NCBI RefSeq assembly: GCF_007830255.1
Contig: NZ_VLKG01000001.1
Coordinates: forward strand, 62,001-126,000
Length of the DNA stretch: 64,000 nucleotides
Origin: Azomonas agilis
Lineage (GTDB): Bacteria; Pseudomonadota; Gammaproteobacteria; Pseudomonadales; Pseudomonadaceae
Direction: 5' to 3'
In this document: positions 9,189 through 15,313 of the stretch, in pieces
Position numbering within the stretch: the stretch's first letter is position 1
How the letters are laid out: each line of letters opens with the position of its first letter
The notes under the pieces: model-generated
What the model was told of the DNA's origin: nothing
The model's database searches: none
The model's input: only the letters and a program-made list of their open reading frames with translations
Translations under genes and position numbers: made by a program

Positions 9189-10306
9189 GGTGTTTCCTGT
9201 TCTTGCGATTCTGGCGTTAATTCTGGATTGAAGGGATAAAACTCCAAAAAGTCCGCCAGTATTTTTTCAAAGTGCGCCTTATTCTCCGGGAGCATTTCCA
9301 CCGGATCATAGAACGAATAATTGCCGTGGCTCAGAATATTGACGAGCCTGCTGTACAGTGTTTCGTCGGGGTCATCTTCCTGATGTTTGATACAGACCGT
9401 AAACTTTTTATGTCCGTGGAAGATAGATGATTTTTCCAGCAAGCTGCGCAAGGCGTTGAAGTGATGCGTGTAAATTTTGCCTGCTTCTTTCGCCCGCCAA
9501 ATCTCTTGGAGCAGCGTTAAATGGTGGAAAAACGGCGTATCCCCCGAATAAGAAAGATGATATTCGCCCGTCTTTTTGCTATGCGACAGAAAGTGTGGCG
9601 CGAACTGCTTTCTACTTTTGTCAATTTCTTTCAACTCATTCCATAACACATTAAAAAACAACGTGTGGTGCGATGAAATGACTGCCTTAATAGAGTGGTC
9701 TTTGCGCTTTAAGAATTGCGCTAAATGATTACCCACCGCGATAGCGTTATGCTCATCCAGCGACGAAATAGGGTCATCAATATAGATGTACTTAACCCAC
9801 TGGTAAGCCTCTGCCCCATCCATTGCCAACTGAACAATGGCCAGAAAAAAGCACCAGATAAATAGGTTTTCTTCGCCACGCGATACCTTAATGCTGTCAA
9901 TGGTTTGTGTGCTCTCGCCCACAAGTACGTCGCGCGAAAAGCGAATAGTCCACTGTGCATAGTCAATGCTGAAATCAAAATCTACATAACGATGCAAAAA
10001 GGGACGGATGCGGCTTTCCATCTCCAAAGCTTCCAGCCCCGCGAAAAAGCAGGAGGCAGCGTTCATCTTCAGCACCCGCGTACTGTCGCCAGCTAGATCG
10101 TTATCCCAGGTGAATAGATCTTCAGTAAAGGCGTTGAAGTAAAGTGTATCCCTTGTGTCACCTTGCTTGCCGATGTCTTTGAAGGCCATCGAAAGCCGCG
10201 TCTTTCCCGTACCGTTATAAGCGTAAAGCAGGATAAACTTTTTTGTTTCCAGCTCGGTGCGCAGATGCGTAGCCAGAGTATCCAAACTGGTAAAATCAGC
10301 GCTCAT
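9185..10306 (-). CDS. prrC: PrrC-family anticodon nuclease (ABC-type ATPase plus ACNase domain)
   Basis: This 373-residue protein closely resembles E. coli PrrC, a suicide nuclease that cleaves the tRNA-Lys anticodon loop when phage disable the linked restriction enzyme. The Walker A is YNGTGKTR (30-37), followed by the hallmark NAFTEDLFTWDND (58-70). The ABC signature VSRGEEN is at 141-147, the Walker B IYIDDP at 174-179, the D-loop SSLD at 181-184, and the switch SSHH at 211-214. The carboxyl domain keeps the ACNase triad as R287 and E291 (ALRSLLEK) and H327 (NILSHGN), with the same R-x3-E spacing as R320/E324 of E. coli PrrC and a similar distance to its H356. It overlaps hsdS and hsdM by 4 bases each, so it should be made in step with the complex thought to hold it silent. 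Substrate tRNA is inferred from the family. Confidence 0.9.
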   Translation of the reverse strand: MSADFTSLDTLATHLRTELETKKFILLYAYNGTGKTRLSMAFKDIGKQGDTRDTLYFNAFTEDLFTWDNDLAGDSTRVLKMNAASCFFAGLEALEMESRIRPFLHRYVDFDFSIDYAQWTIRFSRDVLVGESTQTIDSIKVSRGEENLFIWCFFLAIVQLAMDGAEAYQWVKYIYIDDPISSLDEHNAIAVGNHLAQFLKRKDHSIKAVISSHHTLFFNVLWNELKEIDKSRKQFAPHFLSHSKKTGEYHLSYSGDTPFFHHLTLLQEIWRAKEAGKIYTHHFNALRSLLEKSSIFHGHKKFTVCIKHQEDDPDETLYSRLVNILSHGNYSFYDPVEMLPENKAHFEKILADFLEFYPFNPELTPESQEQETP

Positions 10307-11547
10307 CCCTGCACCTCATCCAGCGCCGGAAAAAGTTGTTGCAGCAGCCCTTTTTTATGGGTTTTGAGTACATCGAGTTTTTGGGTTTGGACAGCTATAA
10401 GGTCATCAATAGAAGAGAGACAACACGCAATTGTAGTTTGCTCTTCAACTTTTTCGGGGGAAAGAAACTCTAATTTCTCAAATTCCTTTTGGCCTAATGT
10501 CTTATTTCTCCCGGCTCCACCGGGAGACGCTATTCCTAGCAACTCTCGCCCCTTACAGGTTAGGAAAAAATATTTGATGAATTCAACATCAGACTTGTGC
10601 TCTCTAGGTTTGTACATAGGAAACCGATGGGAAGCGATCATGCCTTTTTCTGCTACCGAGGTCACTGCAACTGCTTGCTCCCAAGCAAACACGATATTTA
10701 GTACAAAGGCACTTTCTTCCACATGGAAAACTCGCTTATCTCCCAGCGATTTCCCAAGCACAGGCTCTTTATGAAATATTCCCTTTCCATGGGAACGGAT
10801 GCCTATCTCCCGATATGTTTCTTCAATCTTGACACTTAACGGACGTACTGCCCTTACGAGCAGGCTAGATATTCTTTGCTTTTTCCACTCACTAGCCTCC
10901 CTAAACTCAGGAAAGCGCAACTTCGGCACTGTTTTCCCTTCAGCGGGAAAAAGCTGCTGCATTAGCCCTTTTTTATGGGTTTTAAGTGTGTCGAGCTTTT
11001 GGGCCTCTAGGGTGATGAGCTCATCAAGGGAAGTGAGGCAGTCGGCGATTTTTTGTTGTTCTGGCTCCTGAGGAACAAAACTTTGAACTTTATCCAAAAC
11101 TTCAACAGATAAACCTGGCTGTGCTTGTCCAGTTGCAAATCTATTCAAGTTAAGTAAATCAAGCATGTAGTAGAGCCAATCTACATTAACTTCACTTTTA
11201 GGTGTGGTAACAACAGCATGCTCAGTTGCATGAAATTGGCCATTGACTAGGTTCACATTTCCACACAAAGCACCTTGGCGACCAATAAGTGGATATTTTC
11301 CAGAATGGGTATGAGTTTTTGTATAGCCTCGTAAACCGTTACCGCCGTAACATGGATAAAGGTCATATCTGCTATTCTCAAAAATATCCGCAGCAGCAAC
11401 AAACTTACCAGCCTGCATAACACAAATAGATTTAAGGGGCTTTCTCTCCCATTCTCCCACCTTCCGAAACTCAGGAAAGCGCAGCTTAGGCACCAAGGCT
11501 TGTTTTTCCGCTGGCATCAGCGTTTTATCTTCCTGCTTACTGCTCAT
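10303..11547 (-). CDS. hsdS: Type I restriction-modification specificity subunit
   Basis: This 414-residue HsdS sets the two half-sites recognised by the methylase and nuclease. It is built from two target-recognition domains. Each is introduced by the same short segment (PKLRFPEFR) and each ends in a near-identical coiled segment, THKKGLMQQLFPA in the middle and THKKGLLQQLFPA at the end. This duplicated conserved region is typical of type IC HsdS and sets the spacing between half-sites. The two recognition domains are unlike each other, so the target should be asymmetric. DNA in the domains is visibly more A+T-rich than the surrounding genes, as expected for horizontally exchanged specificity cassettes. 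The start overlaps the end of hsdR by 11 bases. The target sequence cannot be predicted by eye. Confidence 0.93.
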   Translation of the reverse strand: MSSKQEDKTLMPAEKQALVPKLRFPEFRKVGEWERKPLKSICVMQAGKFVAAADIFENSRYDLYPCYGGNGLRGYTKTHTHSGKYPLIGRQGALCGNVNLVNGQFHATEHAVVTTPKSEVNVDWLYYMLDLLNLNRFATGQAQPGLSVEVLDKVQSFVPQEPEQQKIADCLTSLDELITLEAQKLDTLKTHKKGLMQQLFPAEGKTVPKLRFPEFREASEWKKQRISSLLVRAVRPLSVKIEETYREIGIRSHGKGIFHKEPVLGKSLGDKRVFHVEESAFVLNIVFAWEQAVAVTSVAEKGMIASHRFPMYKPREHKSDVEFIKYFFLTCKGRELLGIASPGGAGRNKTLGQKEFEKLEFLSPEKVEEQTTIACCLSSIDDLIAVQTQKLDVLKTHKKGLLQQLFPALDEVQG

Positions 11548-14518
11548 ACGCCCCTAACCCTGCAATCTCATGCCCTTGGGCCAATTTGTGTAGCAGCGGA
11601 ATCAAGTCATCCATCAAGGCCAATTCAGCCTTGGTGCGTGCTTTCCAGCCCAGTTCTAGCGGGGCCATCAGGTCGCTGAGTTGGTCGCCATCAAATACCT
11701 TGCGGCGCAAAATGCCGTCCACAAAGGTCTGTAGCGCCGTAGCCTCCAGCCCATGCTTACCTGCTAGTTCCGCCAACTGTTGGCTGTGTTTGTTCGCTTT
11801 GAAGCGTTCAAACCCAGTGCAGATGGCTTTTTTATCCAATGCCTTGCCCATTTCCAAGGTGCTGATGTACTCGGCAATCTCCTCGCGCTCATCCATAAAC
11901 TTGGCATCGGACTGAATCAGGCCAATCAATTCTTCTCGCCCCATCTCCTGCTTGTCCGGTGTTTGCTGGGAGTAGCGGGCAATCAGGGTCATGATGTAGT
12001 CGTAATCAATCACCGCGCTGGCAAAGAGCACAAACTCAAAATCAAGTTGCTGTACTTCAGGCGAGGTATTTTCTTCACCCTTTTTGTCGCCTCTGTCCTG
12101 TTGCTCTTTCAGGCGCTGGGCGGTGTCGAGGTAAACGCCCTTAAAACCCTGCAATTGATCTTTGGGCAATACGTGCTCAATGGTGGCTTTGTTATCGTCC
12201 GTTAGGTCGGTGTATTGATCGAGCTGGGTGTTTAGGCGCTGTACTTCTTTAAACAGGTTAATGAATTGAGCGCGGGCGGCATCGCCTTTGAGGTTAGGCA
12301 CCGCTTCGGGCTTGTTCTCCAAGCCTTGGGATTGCATAAAGTCATCCAACTGCTGGACGGCGGTTTTTAGTTTTCCGATCACCACCGGAGCTTTGTCCAC
12401 CAGCCAGATTTCTTTAGCCGATTTATTGGTGGCCTCACCAGAAAAGAGGCTAATGGCGCTGTCCACTGCCTCTTGCTGCTGACGGAAGTCGAGGATATTG
12501 CCGTAAGGCTTGGTATCGTTGAGCACACGATTGGTACGCGAAAACGCCTGAATCAGGCCGTGGTATTTGAGGTTCTTATCCACGTACAGGGTGTTCAGGA
12601 ACTTGGAATCGAAACCGGTTAGCAGCATGTCCACCACAATGGTGATGTCGATTTTCTGGGCGTGGGGCAAGTCGCTGTTGGGGTATTGCTGATCTTTAAT
12701 ACGCTTTTGTACATCCTGATAGTACAGATCGAACTCGCCAATACGATGGTTGGTACCGTATTGGGTGTTGTAGTCCGACAGAATGGCCTTAAGGGCTTCT
12801 TTCTTTTGCTCAGGGTTCTGCTGGTTATCGGCTTTTTCTTGGGGCAGGTCTTCCTGAATTTGCTGTACGTCTTTGTTGCCTTCAGCGGGCGGCGAAAACA
12901 CGCAGGCAATGTTCAGCGGCTGAAAGGCGGCCTCTTCGGCGGGCTTTTGGGCTTGCAGGGTTTTGAACAGATCATAGTATTCAATGGCATCGTTGATGCT
13001 GGCGGTGGCCAATACGGCGTTGAACTTACGCCCGGCGGTGGCGGCCTCATGCTTGGCAAGGATGGCCTCAACAATGGCTTTTTTCGCCAGCGCCTCACCC
13101 GGTTTAGGTGGTTTTTTACCTTCGGGCTTGTAGTAATCCACATGAAAGCGCAGCACATTGCGGTCTTCAATGGCGTGGGTGATGGTGTAAGCGTGCAGTT
13201 GCTGCTGAAAAATGTCTGCCGTGGTTTTGTAGCTGGCCTGCTGACCTTCAATCTGCTGGGCGCTGGCGTTTTGCTCAAAAATGGGCGTGCCGGTAAAGCC
13301 GAACAACTGAGCCTTGGGGAAAAACTCCTTAATGGCCTTGTGGTTTTCACCAAATTGCGAGCGGTGGCATTCGTCAAAAATAAACACGATACGCTGATTG
13401 CGTAATGGCTCTAGGCGCTCTTTGTAGTTGCGCTTATTGGTGCCGTCCAGCGCAAGGCCCAGCTTTTGGATGGTGGTAACAATTACCTTATCCACATAGT
13501 CATCAGACAGTAACCGCTGCACCAGCGTTTCGGTGTTGGTATTTTCTTCGACGCAGCCTTCTTGAAACTTATTAAATTCCTCCCGCGTCTGTCGGTCGAG
13601 GTCTTTGCGATCCACGACGAACAAGCATTTATCAATATCGGAATTGTCTTTAAGCAGCGTGGAGGCTTTGAACGAAGTAAGGGTTTTACCACTGCCGGTG
13701 GTGTGCCAAATATAACCATTGCCGCAGTGCCGATGAATGCACTCAATCATCGCTTTAACCGCATAAATCTGATAGGGGCGCATCATCAGCAGCTTTTGCT
13801 CGCTGGCCACCAGCACCATGTAACGGCTGATCATTTCGCCCAGCGTACACTTGATGAGGAAGGTCTCGGCGAAGCTGTCCAGATGGGTAATTTTGCTGTT
13901 GTCTTCGCGGGCGAACTGGTAGAGCGGCAAAAAGCGCTCATCGGCGTTAAAGCTGAAATGGCGGCTATTGTTGTTGGCGAAGTACCAAGTATCGCTGCGA
14001 TTGCTGACGATAAAAAGTTGCAGGAAGCACAGCAGCGTTTTGCCATAACCATTGCCGGGATCGTTTTTATAATCAACGATCTGCTGCATGGCTCGGCGCG
14101 GGCTGATGGTTAATGTCTTCAGCTCAATCTGCACTACCGGCACACCATTAATCAGCAACATCACGTCATAACGGTGGTGGCTGTTGTCGGTGTTCATTCG
14201 CAGTTGGTTAATGACCTCAAAGGTGTTCTTGCACCAATCTTTGATGTTCACCAGCGTGTAATAAAGCGGTGTGCCGTCATCACGCTCGAAACTATTACGC
14301 TCGCGCAGATGTTTAGCAGCCGCAAAAACATCAGGGGTAATGATGGAATCCAGCAGCCGCGCGAATTCGCTGTCGGTCAAATTAACCCGATTTAGGCTCT
14401 CAAAATGCTGGCGGAAGTTGGCTTCCAATGCCGTGCGGTCGCGGATGTCGGAGCGATAGGTATATTTGAGGTCGCACAGTTTCTCGATCAGCGCTTGTTC
14501 AATTTCTTGCTCGGTCAT
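11537..14518 (-). CDS. hsdR: Type I restriction enzyme endonuclease/translocase subunit
   Basis: This is a 993-residue HsdR. The PD-(D/E)xK nuclease site is visible as D118 and E132-L-K134 (QIELKT). Helicase motor motifs follow: Walker A HTTGSGKT at 272-279, the DEAD-like box DECH at 382-385, and the downstream FTGTPIF and QAFSRTNR motifs. The carboxyl quarter is helical and binds the M2S core. Length and motif spelling fit the type IC group. The gene starts 55 bases after the toxin gene of the ChpS/ChpB pair in the same direction, so the whole island could be read from the palindrome-controlled antitoxin promoter. Reading frame and all key motifs look intact. Confidence 0.95.
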   Translation of the reverse strand: MTEQEIEQALIEKLCDLKYTYRSDIRDRTALEANFRQHFESLNRVNLTDSEFARLLDSIITPDVFAAAKHLRERNSFERDDGTPLYYTLVNIKDWCKNTFEVINQLRMNTDNSHHRYDVMLLINGVPVVQIELKTLTISPRRAMQQIVDYKNDPGNGYGKTLLCFLQLFIVSNRSDTWYFANNNSRHFSFNADERFLPLYQFAREDNSKITHLDSFAETFLIKCTLGEMISRYMVLVASEQKLLMMRPYQIYAVKAMIECIHRHCGNGYIWHTTGSGKTLTSFKASTLLKDNSDIDKCLFVVDRKDLDRQTREEFNKFQEGCVEENTNTETLVQRLLSDDYVDKVIVTTIQKLGLALDGTNKRNYKERLEPLRNQRIVFIFDECHRSQFGENHKAIKEFFPKAQLFGFTGTPIFEQNASAQQIEGQQASYKTTADIFQQQLHAYTITHAIEDRNVLRFHVDYYKPEGKKPPKPGEALAKKAIVEAILAKHEAATAGRKFNAVLATASINDAIEYYDLFKTLQAQKPAEEAAFQPLNIACVFSPPAEGNKDVQQIQEDLPQEKADNQQNPEQKKEALKAILSDYNTQYGTNHRIGEFDLYYQDVQKRIKDQQYPNSDLPHAQKIDITIVVDMLLTGFDSKFLNTLYVDKNLKYHGLIQAFSRTNRVLNDTKPYGNILDFRQQQEAVDSAISLFSGEATNKSAKEIWLVDKAPVVIGKLKTAVQQLDDFMQSQGLENKPEAVPNLKGDAARAQFINLFKEVQRLNTQLDQYTDLTDDNKATIEHVLPKDQLQGFKGVYLDTAQRLKEQQDRGDKKGEENTSPEVQQLDFEFVLFASAVIDYDYIMTLIARYSQQTPDKQEMGREELIGLIQSDAKFMDEREEIAEYISTLEMGKALDKKAICTGFERFKANKHSQQLAELAGKHGLEATALQTFVDGILRRKVFDGDQLSDLMAPLELGWKARTKAELALMDDLIPLLHKLAQGHEIAGLGAYEQ

Positions 14519-14573
14519 TTATCTGTCTCTGGGATATTCGGGCCGTACTTTGCTGACTATTTGAGTTTTATCC

Positions 14574-14933
14574 TCAATCCTCCAACAACACAGTCACCCG
14601 CTCCAAAACCTGCTGAGTAATCTCAACCGGGGCCTTTTCCTTAAAGCTTGCTCTACGAATACGCCAATCTAAGGTTCTGACTTGATGAGCATGCACATTG
14701 CCTTGGGTCTGAGTTCCTGCCCCCATGAGGGTTACTAAAAATCCTTGGTTGCGCGCTTGAGCGGCTGCGCCTTGGGAAATAGGACAGACTAAAGCCAATC
14801 CAAAATGGTCATTAAACTCGCGTTTGGACAGCACTAGGCAAAAGTGCTCCCCCAGCATTTCTCGCCCAGTTGAGGGATCAAAGTTTAAATGCCAAATTTC
14901 TCCGCGATCAGGGCAGCTAGGGCGTTTTACCAC
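14574..14933 (-). CDS. chpB: ChpB/MazF-family endoribonuclease toxin
   Basis: This 119-residue toxin has the MazF/PemK fold signature: GEIWHLNFDPSTGREMLGEH at the start, LVLSKREFN, the core LALVCPISQG, and the late HQVRTLDWRIRRA. The wording is nearer to ChpB than to MazF, and the antitoxin tail also matches ChpS. Such toxins cut single-stranded mRNA at short motifs and stop growth until antitoxin returns. It overlaps the antitoxin gene by 7 bases (14927-14933). The next gene downstream is hsdR, so the pair may stabilise the restriction cassette. No active-site loss is apparent. Confidence 0.9.
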   Translation of the reverse strand: MVKRPSCPDRGEIWHLNFDPSTGREMLGEHFCLVLSKREFNDHFGLALVCPISQGAAAQARNQGFLVTLMGAGTQTQGNVHAHQVRTLDWRIRRASFKEKAPVEITQQVLERVTVLLED

Positions 14934-15169
14934 GACTCTACTCCTGCTGGGGCTAGCTCATCCCAGCTTTCCACGCGCGCTTCTTTTGGAGTATCGGCAA
15001 TCAAATCGGATAGCTTGGATTTTTTCTTCAGAGGTTTAACGACCAAGGCGTTATCCACGATAGTGCATTCCAGCTCACACCCCGCTTGCAGTTGATTTTG
15101 AGCGGCAAAAGCGGCCGGAATAGCGATAATCAGTGACCCACCGGAGCGGCGCAAGGTAGCTGTAGTCAT
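14927..15169 (-). CDS. chpS: ChpS/MazE-family antitoxin, AbrB-type DNA binding
   Basis: This 80-residue antitoxin has an amino-terminal SpoVT/AbrB swapped-hairpin domain (TLRRSGGSLIIAIPAAFAAQ). An acidic, flexible tail ends PAGVESW, close to the PAGDEIW end of E. coli ChpS that wraps the toxin. It neutralises the adjacent ChpB-type ribonuclease and represses its own promoter. A perfect 22-bp palindrome at 15220-15241, about 50 bases upstream, is the obvious operator. The gene heads a same-strand series that continues into hsdR, hsdS, prrC and hsdM. Confidence 0.88.
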   Translation of the reverse strand: MTTATLRRSGGSLIIAIPAAFAAQNQLQAGCELECTIVDNALVVKPLKKKSKLSDLIADTPKEARVESWDELAPAGVESW

Positions 15170-15219
15170 GGCTTGACTCCCTGAAATTAAGTCAGTAGCG
15201 GATGACTAAACAGCCTAGC

Positions 15220-15241
15220 ATGTTTTCTATTTAGAAAACAT
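15220..15241. promoter_or_regulatory. Perfect 22-bp palindrome, likely ChpS/ChpB operator
   Basis: The half-site ATGTTTTCTA at 15220-15229 is repeated exactly as its reverse complement at 15232-15241, with TT in the middle. It stands about 50 bases upstream of the antitoxin start, where an AbrB-type antitoxin dimer would autoregulate. It may govern the restriction genes as well. Confidence 0.7.
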
Positions 15242-15263
15242 TTTACCCTTCACAAGCCGTTAG

Positions 15264-15296
15264 CTTTAAAACCCAGTGCACGACTGGGTTTTAAAG
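15264..15296. terminator. Perfect 14-bp hairpin after srfB
   Basis: CTTTAAAACCCAGT at 15264-15277 pairs exactly with ACTGGGTTTTAAAG at 15283-15296 around a 5-base loop. The A/T-rich outer part gives a run of T at the 3' side in both directions, so it can act as a rho-independent terminator either way. It lies 17 bases past the srfB stop and would uncouple srfA-srfB from everything downstream. Confidence 0.75.
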
Positions 15297-15299
15297 AAG

Positions 15300-15313
15300 C
15301 CCTCAGTCCCGCC
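15300..15313 (+). repeat. Short sequence shared with the srfC upstream region, left edge of the cassette on the srfB side
   Basis: CCCTCAGTCCCGCC immediately after the srfB stop resembles CCCTCAACCGCC upstream of srfC (7450-7461). The match is imperfect and short, so it is offered only as a possible trace of the original junction. Confidence 0.25.
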
